Shown: positions 15,830 to 24,582 of the stretch, in pieces
How positions within the stretch are numbered: the stretch's first letter is position 1
How the letters are laid out: each line of letters starts with the position of its first letter
Source: Bacillus sp. BHET2
Lineage (GTDB): Bacteria > Bacillota > Bacilli > Bacillales > Bacillaceae_B
Length of the DNA: 64,000 nucleotides
Assembly (NCBI RefSeq): GCF_005938125.1
Contig: NZ_VCQN01000001.1
Span: forward strand, 806,001 to 870,000
Direction: 5' to 3'
Position numbers and translations under genes: made by a program
The notes under the pieces: generated by a model
What the model was told of the DNA's origin: nothing
Seen by the model: only the letters and a program-made list of their open reading frames with translations
Databases searched by the model: none

Positions 15830-16138
15830 TTATTTCTTATTATCAGAACGCTTGCTGATCTCTTCTGTTACGACATGAGCCAAATCGTCATTTCCAAATA
15901 AGGATAGGACGCCTAGCAGTGTGGTGTCAGGGATTTCTTCCGATTCTTCTTTCGGCACGGTCAAGTCAATCCCCTGGAGAAGTGCCGGATTTTCTTTCTG
16001 ATAAGGATAGGCTTTTTGGTAAAGGGCAGCTGGATCAAGATCGTGATTTACACACCATTGTGCAAAAACCAGAATCATCATATGCTCGTCCTTTTGATAA
16101 TTTTGAATGATTTTTTCTTGCATCTCATTAGAATTCAT
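15830..16138 (-). CDS. conserved hypothetical protein
   Basis: 102-residue soluble, acidic protein with helical N-terminal half (NEMQEKIIQNYQKDEHMMIL) and the segment FAQWCVNHDLDPAALYQKAY. No known domain recognised. AAGGAGAGA lies upstream of the ATG at a good distance, which with the codon usage supports a real gene. It converges on the 15171-15758 gene with the hairpin at 15791-15824 between them. Confidence 0.55.
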   Translation of the reverse strand: MNSNEMQEKIIQNYQKDEHMMILVFAQWCVNHDLDPAALYQKAYPYQKENPALLQGIDLTVPKEESEEIPDTTLLGVLSLFGNDDLAHVVTEEISKRSDNKK

Positions 16139-16310
16139 TAAGATCTCTCCTTACTCATTGTTTCTAATTGTATTATAACGAAATTGAGGGAATAAGCCCA
16201 TTCATATCCTTTAGAGATCAGGAAGGGAATTCGTTATTTAATTGAGTGTTATAAGGTGTATAATAGGAAGAAGGAAGAAACATGTTCCACATTGAAAGGA
16301 AGTTAAATGA

Positions 16311-16598
16311 ATGAATATTACTAATCACTATGTAGAAGAATTAAGAGATCCAACCGGTATCCTAAGTGGAGATCGTTATGAAGTGGCACTTGATATCGAA
16401 GTCCCTGAAGATGATGAACTTTACTCAGCACAGGGAATTTACATAAAAGCCATTTTTGTTCGTGACGAGAATGGGGAAAGAATCGTACAATCCACGATTA
16501 TCGAAAAAAACACAGAGGCTCATCTTGATTTTGAATTGGAAGAAGAGGAAAAGAGTCTTATTCTTGCTTACTGCGGTGAGCACATATCGGTTAAGTGA
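16311..16598 (+). CDS. small conserved protein (DUF6509-like)
   Basis: 95-residue acidic protein with alternating beta-strand pattern and the segment LRDPTGILSGDRYE near the N-terminus, which resembles a Bacillus-restricted family (DUF6509, from memory). No catalytic motif. AAAGGAAGT precedes the ATG. It is followed by a strong terminator and so forms its own unit. Confidence 0.55.
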   Translation: MNITNHYVEELRDPTGILSGDRYEVALDIEVPEDDELYSAQGIYIKAIFVRDENGERIVQSTIIEKNTEAHLDFELEEEEKSLILAYCGEHISVK

Positions 16599-16602
16599 GC
16601 TG

Positions 16603-16647
16603 CACCCTCTACATTCGTTAAACTGTGAATGTAGAGGGTGTTTTTTT
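16603..16647 (+). terminator. strong intrinsic terminator
   Basis: CACCCTCTACATTC (16603-16616) and GAATGTAGAGGGTG (16627-16640) form a perfect 14-bp stem followed by T7. Confidence 0.88.
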
Positions 16648-16750
16648 GTTTAGGTGGTGTATCATGATTGTTCCAATTCTAACTTAAGCAAAACAATACT
16701 TTTATCTATCAGAGTTCATCAAATTTCATTGAATAAACCATATATGAAAC

Positions 16751-16808
16751 TGATATTATCTGATATACTAGTGATAACAATATGATAGCAAATGCTATCG
16801 AACTGATA
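16751..16808 (+). promoter_or_regulatory. phased TGATA operator array before the RHH gene
   Basis: TGATA occurs at 16751, 16761, 16772, 16783 and 16804, with a 10-11-base period for the first four, and its complement TATC(G) at 16796. The centre is a perfect palindrome GATAGC-AAAT-GCTATC (16784-16799). A -35-like TTGAAT lies at 16729-16734. One copy per DNA turn upstream of a ribbon-helix-helix gene fits cooperative autoregulation; this is inference. Confidence 0.55.
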
Positions 16809-16825
16809 GTGAAGGAGTGAAAACC

Positions 16826-17023
16826 TTGTCGGATCAAGGGAAAATGCAACTTAATGTAAGAGTTGATAAAGAAACGTCAGAGAAATTAGATGAAATCGTA
16901 GAATACTATCAGCAAAACACGAAAATTGGTCGTGTATACAAAGGTGACGTGTTAACAGACATCATTCTTAAATCTTTTGAGATCATGCAAAAGCAAAAAT
17001 CCATACAAAAACGAAAATATTAG
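16826..17023 (+). CDS. small ribbon-helix-helix (CopG-like) regulator
   Basis: 65-residue protein. The strand MQLNVRVDKE is followed by helix TSEKLDEIVEYYQ and helix GDVLTDIILKSFEIMQ, the beta-alpha-alpha order of ribbon-helix-helix DNA-binding dimers, with a basic end (QKRKY). Such proteins repress or bridge short repeated sites. Start is TTG at 16826, as GAAGGAGTG lies 6 bases upstream; the GTG at 16817 is part of that site. It occupies the position where des (fatty acid desaturase) lies upstream of desKR in B. subtilis. A phased repeat array lies directly upstream. Confidence 0.7.
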   Translation: MSDQGKMQLNVRVDKETSEKLDEIVEYYQQNTKIGRVYKGDVLTDIILKSFEIMQKQKSIQKRKY

Positions 17024-17152
17024 TATTTTCAAAAGGATAGAAGAGCTATCCCAAAAATAAAAATTCTAAGCCGCTGAATATGGAAATTCAACTCGTGTAT
17101 GTCATAATATAGGAGACATACACAAAATACTGTGAGTAAAAGAGGTCTCAAC

Positions 17153-18295
17153 GTGCAAATGCCGAAAAAGCTAATCAATATTCAAAGGGGATCAGGAATT
17201 TCCCCTTACATATGGAGTATCATAAGCATCCTGCCATTCTACTTTATCTTTCAGTCATCCTCTACGATTGAAATTGTGGTTGGTATTTCATTGACCATTG
17301 CCTTCTTTATTTCTCTCCGGTTCGCTTTCTTATCGAAGGATTGGCCGGTTTATTTGTGGACTTCAATCCTAATCGCTATATCAATCACGATGACCATTCA
17401 ATTCAACTTTATCTACTTTGCTTTTTACATCGCATACTATAACGGGAATATTAAGAACAGGGTCGCATTCTTAACCCTTTATATTATTCATTTAGTATTA
17501 ACGACAGCATCGATCAATTATAATTTTGTACTGCAAAATGAATTATTTTTATCTCAGTTTCCATTTATTCTTATCATTTGGATTAGTGTCATTCTATTGC
17601 CATTTAATATTTATAATCGGAATAAGCAAGTACAATTGGAAGATCAATTGGAAGATGCCAATAAACGCATTTCAGATTTGGTCAAACAAGAGGAACGTCA
17701 GAGAATCGCTAGGGACCTACACGACACATTGGGCCAAAAACTTTCTCTTATCGGTTTAAAGAGTGATTTAGCACGAAAGCTAGTGTATAAAGATCCGGAG
17801 CAGTCACGAAGCGAATTAAAAGATGTCCAACAGACGGCACGAACCGCATTAAGTGAGGTAAGAACGATGGTGTCCCAAATGAGGGGGATCAGGCTGAAAG
17901 ATGAACTCGTCCGGATAAAGCAATTATTGAAGGCAGCTGAAATCGAATTTGTGATGAATGATGTGGGCACACTCCCTCAAGCGTCACTCTTTATGGAAAA
18001 TATCTTAAGTATGTGCTTAAAAGAAGCCGTGACGAATGTGGTTAAACACAGCAAGGCCACGTACTGTCAGCTTAACATTGATGAATCGGATAAAGAATTG
18101 ACGATTGTAGTGAAAGATGACGGACGTGGGATAGAAGGAGATTACACACTTTCAAAAGGCAGTGGCTTGATTGGAATGAGGGAACGTTTAGAATTTGTAA
18201 ATGGCAGCTTGGAAATTCTGTCGGAGAATGGGACCACATTGATTATGAAGGTACCCAAGGTAATCAAACAGACAGAGAGGGAGGGAATGGAATGA
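17153..18295 (+). CDS. desK: membrane-thickness sensor histidine kinase DesK
   Basis: 380-residue histidine kinase of the HisKA_3 type. Five hydrophobic spans lie in residues about 20-160, then a coiled-coil linker (QLEDQLEDANKRISDLVKQ), the phospho-acceptor box ERQRIARDLHDTLGQKLSLI with the His in DLHD, and a HATPase_c domain ending SGLIGMRERLEFVNGSLE. Much of it matches B. subtilis DesK, which senses membrane order and phosphorylates DesR when the temperature falls. GTG at 17153 follows AGAGGT; the earlier GTG at 17132 has no site. It overlaps desR by four bases. The target gene des is not nearby. Confidence 0.9.
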   Translation: MQMPKKLINIQRGSGISPYIWSIISILPFYFIFQSSSTIEIVVGISLTIAFFISLRFAFLSKDWPVYLWTSILIAISITMTIQFNFIYFAFYIAYYNGNIKNRVAFLTLYIIHLVLTTASINYNFVLQNELFLSQFPFILIIWISVILLPFNIYNRNKQVQLEDQLEDANKRISDLVKQEERQRIARDLHDTLGQKLSLIGLKSDLARKLVYKDPEQSRSELKDVQQTARTALSEVRTMVSQMRGIRLKDELVRIKQLLKAAEIEFVMNDVGTLPQASLFMENILSMCLKEAVTNVVKHSKATYCQLNIDESDKELTIVVKDDGRGIEGDYTLSKGSGLIGMRERLEFVNGSLEILSENGTTLIMKVPKVIKQTEREGME

Positions 18296-18891
18296 TTCGA
18301 ATTGTGATCGCGGAAGATCAGCGGATGTTGCTTGGTGCATTAGGATCGTTGCTTAGTTTAGAGGATGATATGGAAGTGGTAGGAAAAGCAGGCAACGGTG
18401 AAGAAGCCATTTCCCTTGTTCATGAACTGAAACCTGATATTTGTATAATGGATATTGAAATGCCTGAAAAGACCGGTCTAGAAGCTGCAGAGGAATTAAA
18501 AGGTGAAGACTGTAAAGTGATTATCCTTACTACCTTTGCGAGGTCCGGTTACTTCCAACGCGCGTTAAAAGGCGGAGTAAAGGGATACTTATTAAAGGAT
18601 AGCCCCAGCGAAGAACTGGCAAACTCGATACGACTTGTGATGGACGGAAAGCGAATGTATGCACCAGAACTTATGGATGATGTGTACAGCGAAGAAAACC
18701 CCCTCACAGATCGTGAAAAAGAAGTATTGGAGCTTGTCGCCGATGGGAAAAACACAAAAGAAATCGCTGACGAGCTCAGCCTCAAAACGGGGACCGTCCG
18801 AAACTACATCTCTACCATACTAGACAAGCTTGAAGTGAAAAATCGTATCGAAGCCATCACCCAATCTAAAGAAAAAGGGTGGTTTAAATAA
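18292..18891 (+). CDS. desR: response regulator DesR (NarL/LuxR type)
   Basis: 199-residue response regulator: receiver domain 1-120 (acidic pocket ED at 8-9, phospho-acceptor D in ICIMDIEMPEK, conserved T in ILTTFA, K in LLKDSP) and a LuxR-type helix-turn-helix 135-199 (LTDREKEVLELVADGKNTKE, GTVRNYISTILDKL). In B. subtilis DesR-P activates des. The start ATGA overlaps the desK stop, so they are translationally coupled. A target elsewhere in the genome is expected, since no desaturase gene is in the window. Confidence 0.92.
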   Translation: MIRIVIAEDQRMLLGALGSLLSLEDDMEVVGKAGNGEEAISLVHELKPDICIMDIEMPEKTGLEAAEELKGEDCKVIILTTFARSGYFQRALKGGVKGYLLKDSPSEELANSIRLVMDGKRMYAPELMDDVYSEENPLTDREKEVLELVADGKNTKEIADELSLKTGTVRNYISTILDKLEVKNRIEAITQSKEKGWFK

Positions 18892-19062
18892 CAATAGGTA
18901 CAGACGTTGACCATAGATCCGTACACTACTTTCCTATTTGTATTAGCATATGGAGTATTGAAATTTTTTCTTTTAAACATCAGTATAAGGATATTTATTG
19001 CTATCATAGGGTTTGAGGGATGAGTCCTATATGAGAACGAATGAAAGAATATCCTTTTCGTA

Positions 19063-19090
19063 TTGACAAGGAAAAGAATCATGGTACGAT
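19063..19090 (+). promoter_or_regulatory. sigma-A promoter of the thiamine operon
   Basis: TTGACA (19063-19068) and TACGAT (19085-19090) with 16-base spacing, about 30 bases before the riboswitch aptamer. Confidence 0.7.
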
Positions 19091-19119
19091 AACATCGAAT
19101 ACAAAATTTCATAAGACGA

Positions 19120-19212
19120 TCCACTAGGGGTGCCTTATTAAAGGCTGAGATTAAAGTGTGACTTTAAGACCCTTTGAACCTGATCTGGTTGAGACCAGCG
19201 TAGGGAAGTGGT
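19120..19212 (+). promoter_or_regulatory. TPP riboswitch (THI element)
   Basis: All conserved parts are present: stem P1 CCACT (19121-19125) with AGTGG (19207-19211), AGGGGTGCC, GGCTGAGA (19153-19160), ACCCTTTGAACCTGATCTGG and GCGTAGGGAAG. The 3' P1 strand AAGTGG is also complementary to CCACTT (19258-19263) of the downstream terminator, so TPP binding should free the terminator and switch the operon off. Confidence 0.97.
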
Positions 19213-19254
19213 CTTTGACGATCGCGTAGAATCGTATTTTATTATTCTGATCTC

Positions 19255-19301
19255 AAGCCACTTTCTGTATGCTATAAGCATGATGGAGAGTGGCTTTTTT
19301 T
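19255..19301 (+). terminator. riboswitch-controlled terminator
   Basis: AGCCACTTTC (19256-19265) pairs with GAGAGTGGCT (19286-19295) with an inner ATGC/GCAT stem and T7 after it. The 5' arm is shared with the antiterminator formed with AAGTGG of the aptamer. Confidence 0.88.
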
Positions 19302-19339
19302 GTTGCCCATTTCGGGTCGTCTGGAAAAGGAGAAATCGC

Positions 19340-20053
19340 ATGACATTTTCATCATATTTAAGAAACGAAGTGAAGGAAATTTGGGAGGCTAGTTTTCAGC
19401 ATCCTTTTGTCAAAGGAATCGGTGATGGAACACTCCCCCTAGAGAACTTCAGGTTTTACATTTTGCAGGATGCCTATTACCTTTCACATTTCTCAAAGGT
19501 GCAGGCACTTGGTGCAGCAAAGGCAACGGACTTACATACAACTTCAAGAATGGCAACTCACGCAGTAGGGACAAATGAAGCCGAGCTTTCTCTTCATGCG
19601 AATTTCTCAAAGCGTTTAGGGATTACAGAAGAAGAAAAAAAGCAGTTCAAACCTGCTCCTACTGCATATGCCTATACCTCACACATGTACCGCTCCTCTC
19701 AATATGGTGGTCTTGCAGATATACTGGCTGCAATTCTCCCATGCTATTGGCTGTATTACGAGATCGGTGAGCACCTGAAATCGTGTAAACCTGAAGAGAC
19801 TATTTATCAGGAGTGGATTGCTGCCTATGGAGGAGAATGGTTTCGTGAGTTAGTGGAAGAACAAATTCATAGACTTGATTCATTGGCAGAATCAATGAAT
19901 GAGATAGACAAAGAAAGAATGAAAGAAAATTTCATTCTGAGCAGCATCTATGAATTACAGTTTTGGGAAATGGCCTACACGCTTGAAAAATGGCCGTATC
20001 AACAAACTCTTTCTCAAAATGCAAAAGGGAAAGAAGGTGGCATACATGTCTAA
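19340..20053 (+). CDS. tenA: aminopyrimidine aminohydrolase (thiaminase II)
   Basis: 237-residue TenA, which hydrolyses aminomethyl- or formylaminopyrimidine from degraded thiamine to give HMP for salvage. Features: SFQHPFVKGIGDGTLP, the helical bundle, the active-site cysteine in ILPCYWLYYEIG (about residue 135) and the conserved Glu in SSIYELQFWEMAY near the end. The start at 19340 is behind AAAAGGAG; the 19208 upstream frame runs through the riboswitch terminator and is not coding. First gene of the TPP-controlled operon, overlapping ykoE by eight bases. Confidence 0.95.
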   Translation: MTFSSYLRNEVKEIWEASFQHPFVKGIGDGTLPLENFRFYILQDAYYLSHFSKVQALGAAKATDLHTTSRMATHAVGTNEAELSLHANFSKRLGITEEEKKQFKPAPTAYAYTSHMYRSSQYGGLADILAAILPCYWLYYEIGEHLKSCKPEETIYQEWIAAYGGEWFRELVEEQIHRLDSLAESMNEIDKERMKENFILSSIYELQFWEMAYTLEKWPYQQTLSQNAKGKEGGIHV

Positions 20054-20624
20054 GTTAAAACTGACGGACATATTGGTAACGGTGGTCATTTCCATTATGT
20101 TTGGGATTGTTTATAAGCTTTGGGGGCCTGTATACAATATGCTCAAGCCATTCGGTTTACATGCCGATCAATTGATCTATGGCATGTGGTTTATGGCGGC
20201 TACTGTGGCATTTTTGATTATACGTAAGCCTGGTGTAGCACTTCTAGCAGAAATTTCAGCTTCTTCCGGAGAATTTCTCATGGGTTCAGAATGGGGACTT
20301 GAGGTACTACTATTCGGGATCATTCAAGGATTGCTTGCTGAGTTCATTTTCTTTGCAACCCGTTATAAACGATATAACGTCTTTGTGATCTCTACCGCTG
20401 CTGTCGGCTCCGCCGTTGGTTCACTCTTTATGGATTTTTTCAAAGGATATGTGGGAGATTTAGTTCTTTGGAACTTAATTTTGTTCATTGCTGCAAGATT
20501 ACTTGGTTCGATTGTCATCGCAGGGATAGGATCCTATTATTTGGTGGGTGCATTAGAGAAAACAGGCGTTACCCGTTTAGTAAGGCGAGCCGATCAAGAG
20601 GAATATGATGCATTGAATCATTAA
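20046..20624 (+). CDS. ykoE: ECF transporter S component YkoE (HMP/thiamine)
   Basis: 192-residue membrane protein with five to six spans; binds the vitamin precursor (hydroxymethylpyrimidine or thiamine) for the energy-coupling-factor transporter YkoEDC. Matches the YkoE family in length and in segments FGIVYKLWGP and SGEFLMGSEWG. Start at 20046 overlaps the end of tenA, with AAGAAGGTGG upstream. Together with the ATPase and T component that follow it forms a dedicated (group I) ECF system regulated by TPP. Confidence 0.9.
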   Translation: MSKLKLTDILVTVVISIMFGIVYKLWGPVYNMLKPFGLHADQLIYGMWFMAATVAFLIIRKPGVALLAEISASSGEFLMGSEWGLEVLLFGIIQGLLAEFIFFATRYKRYNVFVISTAAVGSAVGSLFMDFFKGYVGDLVLWNLILFIAARLLGSIVIAGIGSYYLVGALEKTGVTRLVRRADQEEYDALNH

Positions 20625-20638
20625 AGGAGTGAAGGCAT

Positions 20639-22066
20639 ATGCATATTGAAAATTTGCGCCTTAAATTTCCGGGTTCAGAAAAACTATTATTTAAGGATGT
20701 AAGCATATCGATCAAGGAAAGAGAAAAGGTATTGCTCTTAGGCCCTTCTGGATGTGGGAAATCAACACTCCTTCACGTTTTATCAGGAGTGATTCCCCAT
20801 TCCATAGAGGTTCCCATGAAAGCTACCTCATTAGAACTACCTGAGTCTAGAGGATGCGTGTTTCAAGATCCAGACTCACAATTTTGTATGCCTTATGTAG
20901 ATGAGGAACTCGCATTTGTATTAGAGAATCAACAAATTCCAAGGAATGAAATGCCGCAGATTATTCAAGACCTGTTAAGAAAGGTGAAGTTAGAGCTAAA
21001 GGATCAACACACACCAATATACACTTTATCAGGGGGGATGAAACAGAAGCTTGCCATTGCTTCAGCTCTCGCTCTTCATCCTCAGACTTTATTTTTGGAT
21101 GAACCAACAGCCATGTTAGATGAGGATAGTACGAAGGCAGTTTGGGAAACGGTGAAAGCAACATGTGGAGATAAGACGTTACTTATCGTAGAGCATAAGC
21201 TGCGTCACGTTCTGGAAATCATTGATAGGATTATCCTCTTTGATGCTAATGGAAAGGTTGTGGCAGATGGAAGTAAAGACGCCATCTTAAACACCTGTAG
21301 AGAAGAGTTGAAATCAGTAGGGGTCTGGTATCCGGAAGCGTGGGAGGATTATCTTTCTGCCAGACCTCCTAAAGTGCTTGACTCGTTTGGGCAACTTAAT
21401 GTAAAACTCGAGAATTTCAAGGGATATTTACAAAAAGAGGTCAAGATACACGTTCCGAGTGCGGTTGTCCATAAAGGTGAATGGATTGCGATCACTGGCA
21501 AAAACGGAGCAGGAAAATCAACATTGCTACATAGTCTCATGAAATTCATTCAAACTTCGGGGATTTATGAACTTTATGGCAAACAGGTGAAAGGGAAAAA
21601 GGTCCCGGAGGAATGTACCTTTGTATTTCAAAATCCTGAGTTCCAATTCGTCACTCAGCGTGTTTATGATGAAGTTGCATACAGTTATCGCCTTCAAAAT
21701 ATGGATGAAGATAGAATTGAAGAAAATGTTGATATATTACTGAACAGGTTCAAGTTACAAGAATATAGAGACCATCATCCCTATCATTTATCTATGGGTC
21801 AAAAGCGCAGATTAAGCGTAGCAGCGTCCATCGTCAGAAATAAAGATATTCTATTATTGGACGAACCAACTTTTGGGCAAGACACCATTAATACGTTTTC
21901 ATTAATTGAGATGTTTCAGGAATTCCAAGAAGAAGGCACGACTATATTGATGGTAACCCATGATAAAAGGATTATCACTCATTATGCAACAAGAGTATGG
22001 GTGGTTGATGAAGGAGAAGTTATTGATGAGTTCTACCAAGTAGCTGTAGGGAGTAAAGCGATATGA
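20639..22066 (+). CDS. ykoD: ECF transporter ATPase YkoD (two ABC domains)
   Basis: 475-residue fused double ATPase that powers YkoE/YkoC uptake. First nucleotide-binding domain: Walker A GPSGCGKST (35-43), Q-loop FQDPDSQF, signature LSGGMKQ, Walker B LFLDEPTAMLD. Second: Walker A GKNGAGKST (about 288-296), FQNPEFQF, signature LSMGQKRR (one change, Gly for Met, from the LSGGQ consensus) and LLLDEPTFGQD. AAAGGAGTGA precedes the ATG. It overlaps ykoC by four bases. Confidence 0.93.
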   Translation: MHIENLRLKFPGSEKLLFKDVSISIKEREKVLLLGPSGCGKSTLLHVLSGVIPHSIEVPMKATSLELPESRGCVFQDPDSQFCMPYVDEELAFVLENQQIPRNEMPQIIQDLLRKVKLELKDQHTPIYTLSGGMKQKLAIASALALHPQTLFLDEPTAMLDEDSTKAVWETVKATCGDKTLLIVEHKLRHVLEIIDRIILFDANGKVVADGSKDAILNTCREELKSVGVWYPEAWEDYLSARPPKVLDSFGQLNVKLENFKGYLQKEVKIHVPSAVVHKGEWIAITGKNGAGKSTLLHSLMKFIQTSGIYELYGKQVKGKKVPEECTFVFQNPEFQFVTQRVYDEVAYSYRLQNMDEDRIEENVDILLNRFKLQEYRDHHPYHLSMGQKRRLSVAASIVRNKDILLLDEPTFGQDTINTFSLIEMFQEFQEEGTTILMVTHDKRIITHYATRVWVVDEGEVIDEFYQVAVGSKAI

Positions 22067-22866
22067 GTATCCATATTGATCATAAAGAAACTTGGCTTCA
22101 TACCATTAATCCTAGTTTCAAATTATTGATTATGGTTGGTCTTTTTATATTTATGCTTTTTATTCATTATCTCAACTGGTTATGCTACTTGACCCTAATC
22201 TTTTTATTTCTTCTAGCATCTTTTTCAGGCTATTCATATAGAACGGTGTGTTTAATGGTGCTCCCTTTTTTCCTTGTTTTTGTCTCTACCTCTTCTTCAA
22301 TGATTTTATTTGGGAAAGGTCAGACAACATGGCTGAAATGGGGACTGATCCATATTACAGAGGAAAGTTATTATCGTGGAATCCATATTGGGTTGCGGGC
22401 ATTCTCCTTCGCCACTTTGGGCTTATTATTTGCTCTAACAACAAGACCGGTCATGCTAATTTACTCCCTTATGCAGCAACTGGGTTTAAAGCCAAAGTAT
22501 GCCTATAGTTTTTTGGCAGGACTTCGATTACTCCCAATCATGATTGAAGAGTTTTTTACGATACGAAATGCCATGAAGATAAGAGGAGTTAAGGAACAGC
22601 GAGGAATAAAAAGCCTCCGACAGAAAATGAAATCTTATTTAATACCACTATTGGCACAAAGTATTCGAAGAGCTCACAGAATTGCCGTAGCCATGGAAAC
22701 GAAAGGGTTTCATGGAAATGAGAAACGTACGTATTTCTATAAAGCCAGCTTTTCTAAATATGATGGATATTTTATTGGGAGCATCCTCATCGTGTTGGTT
22801 GTCAGTTACTATGCTTCTATCCATCTACCACTATTTCCGACAGGAGATGTTCGTTATGGAAATTGA
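22063..22866 (+). CDS. ykoC: ECF transporter T component YkoC
   Basis: 267-residue membrane coupling protein (CbiQ/EcfT family) with about five spans, including FKLLIMVGLFIFMLF and FFLVFVSTSSSMIL. It carries the EcfT coupling helices with ARG-type motifs, here AMKIRG (about residue 175) and AMETKGFHG near the C-terminus, which dock on the ATPase. ATGA overlap with ykoD shows translational coupling; it overlaps tenI by 11 bases. Confidence 0.9.
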   Translation: MSIHIDHKETWLHTINPSFKLLIMVGLFIFMLFIHYLNWLCYLTLIFLFLLASFSGYSYRTVCLMVLPFFLVFVSTSSSMILFGKGQTTWLKWGLIHITEESYYRGIHIGLRAFSFATLGLLFALTTRPVMLIYSLMQQLGLKPKYAYSFLAGLRLLPIMIEEFFTIRNAMKIRGVKEQRGIKSLRQKMKSYLIPLLAQSIRRAHRIAVAMETKGFHGNEKRTYFYKASFSKYDGYFIGSILIVLVVSYYASIHLPLFPTGDVRYGN

Positions 22867-23479
22867 AATGAGGAGAAGATTACATGTCCTGTCTTCAGGT
22901 AAGCAATCACAGAGAGAGTTAGTTGAAATCGCCAAAATTATCCATCCTTATGTTGACTTTATACAGCTTCGTGAAAAAATGTGGACGGGGAAAGAATTAA
23001 TTATGACGATAGAGCAATTAGTAGCAGCAGGGGTTCCATTAAGAAAACTATACATCAATGATCGAGCAGATATTGCCTTTATGAAGGAATTAAGAGGAGT
23101 ACAGCTAGGGCATCAAAGTGCCTCTATCAGCACAGTAAAGCAGTCATTTCCTTCCTTGAAAATTGGTGCATCGGTTCATACCTTACAAGAAGCACAGCAG
23201 GCGCATGATCAAGGAGCTGATTTCCTTGTTTATGGGAATGTTTATCCTACTTCATCAAAACCTGGTAGAACGGGCACGGGTCTATCAAACTTAGAGAAGA
23301 TGGTTCAAACCTTCCCTATTCCAACGATCGCCATCGGTGGCATCACACCCGACCGTGTGGGAGAAATCGTGAATACTGGTGCCAAAGGAATCGCTGTCTT
23401 ATCAGGTATTTTCCTTTCTAAAGAGCCTCTCGAAGCAGCACGGTCCTATTATAAAGAATTACATCAGGAGGTGGAGTAG
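22856..23479 (+). CDS. tenI: thiazole tautomerase TenI
   Basis: 207-residue TIM-barrel protein of the ThiE/TenI family. In B. subtilis TenI does not join pyrimidine and thiazole but aromatises the thiazole phosphate made by ThiG. Features: HVLSSGKQ, VDFIQLREK, LYINDRADIA, GHQSASIS, IGASVHTLQEA, YGNVYPTSSKPGRTGTGL and TIAIGGITPDRV. The Gly/Thr-rich GRTGTG phosphate loop is present. The ATG at 22856 follows CAGGAGATG; 22868 is a possible second start. The frame upstream, inside ykoC, is not coding. Confidence 0.9.
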   Translation: MEIEMRRRLHVLSSGKQSQRELVEIAKIIHPYVDFIQLREKMWTGKELIMTIEQLVAAGVPLRKLYINDRADIAFMKELRGVQLGHQSASISTVKQSFPSLKIGASVHTLQEAQQAHDQGADFLVYGNVYPTSSKPGRTGTGLSNLEKMVQTFPIPTIAIGGITPDRVGEIVNTGAKGIAVLSGIFLSKEPLEAARSYYKELHQEVE

Positions 23480-23480
23480 C

Positions 23481-24578
23481 TTGGGAAAGCAGTATGACGT
23501 CGTAATTGTTGGTGGAGGAGTAATCGGTTGTTCCATTGCTTATCAATTAGCAAAACGAGGGAAACAAGTGTTATTGCTTGAGAAAAATCAACTGGCAGGA
23601 AAAGCTTCCAAAGCTGCGGCGGGAATGCTCGGAGTACAATCAGAATTAAATGAGGGCAGCCCTCTTTATCAAATGGCACAGGCCAGTCGTAATCTGTACC
23701 CTGCTTTAGCAGAAGAATTAAAGGAAGTTAGTGGTATGGATATTGAGTATGTGGAAAATGGAATGATCAAACTAGCAAGAACAGAGGAAGAAGCACAATC
23801 ATTATCAGGGGTAGGCACTCGGACAGATCAGGGTGAACGGATTAAATGGCTATCCAAGACACAATTATCAGATTGTGAACCTAATCTATCAAAGGATGTA
23901 GAGGGTGGGTTATTGATTCCAAGAGGTGGAAACGTCTCCGCACCCAACCTGACCAAAGCACTCGGTTTGGCATCTGCTAGATTGGGTGTGGAAATAAAGG
24001 AGGATACGAATGTATCTGATTTCTTGAAAGATAGAAATAGGATCATAGGTGTTCAAACGCCCAATGGTCCCTTTTACGGTGCTGAGATTATCGTAGCAGG
24101 AGGGGCTTGGAGTCAGTCACTTCTGGAGCATCTTGGCATGGCCTTCAACACTTATCCAGTCAAAGGAGAATGTTTTTCTGTCAAACTTTCTCAGGAATTG
24201 GTGAAAAGCACAATCTTTACAGAGGAATGCTATATCGTCCCGAAGATAGGTGGGCGGTTTTTAGTAGGAGCGACAGAGCACCCACATACATTTGATGAAA
24301 ATATTTCTATATCTGGATTAATGCATCTGATGGAATTGGCTACAGGCATACTGCCCGGCTTGGCCCAGGCTCATTGGGATAAAGCATGGGCAGGTATAAG
24401 GCCACAAACTCATCAGGGTATTCCTATTATTGGAAGAAGCAAGGAATGGAAAGGGCTTTCTATTGCAACCGGGCATTATCGAAACGGAATTCTCCTTGCC
24501 CCCATTACAGGCATGATGATAGCTGACCTTATAGAAGGCATGGAGAACCCTCATCTGCAAACACTTACGAGGAGTTGA
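23481..24578 (+). CDS. thiO: glycine oxidase ThiO
   Basis: 365-residue FAD enzyme that oxidises glycine to the imine (dehydroglycine) used by ThiG. N-terminal dinucleotide fold VVIVGGGVIGCSIA followed by LLLEKNQLAGKASKAAAGML, substrate region YPVKGECFSVKL and C-terminal FAD motif ATGHYRNGILLAP. Length agrees with B. subtilis ThiO (369). The start is TTG at 23481, as AGGAGGTGGAG ends about 5 bases upstream; the earlier ATG at 23379 lies within tenI and is not used. Confidence 0.94.
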   Translation: MGKQYDVVIVGGGVIGCSIAYQLAKRGKQVLLLEKNQLAGKASKAAAGMLGVQSELNEGSPLYQMAQASRNLYPALAEELKEVSGMDIEYVENGMIKLARTEEEAQSLSGVGTRTDQGERIKWLSKTQLSDCEPNLSKDVEGGLLIPRGGNVSAPNLTKALGLASARLGVEIKEDTNVSDFLKDRNRIIGVQTPNGPFYGAEIIVAGGAWSQSLLEHLGMAFNTYPVKGECFSVKLSQELVKSTIFTEECYIVPKIGGRFLVGATEHPHTFDENISISGLMHLMELATGILPGLAQAHWDKAWAGIRPQTHQGIPIIGRSKEWKGLSIATGHYRNGILLAPITGMMIADLIEGMENPHLQTLTRS

Positions 24579-24582
24579 GAAG

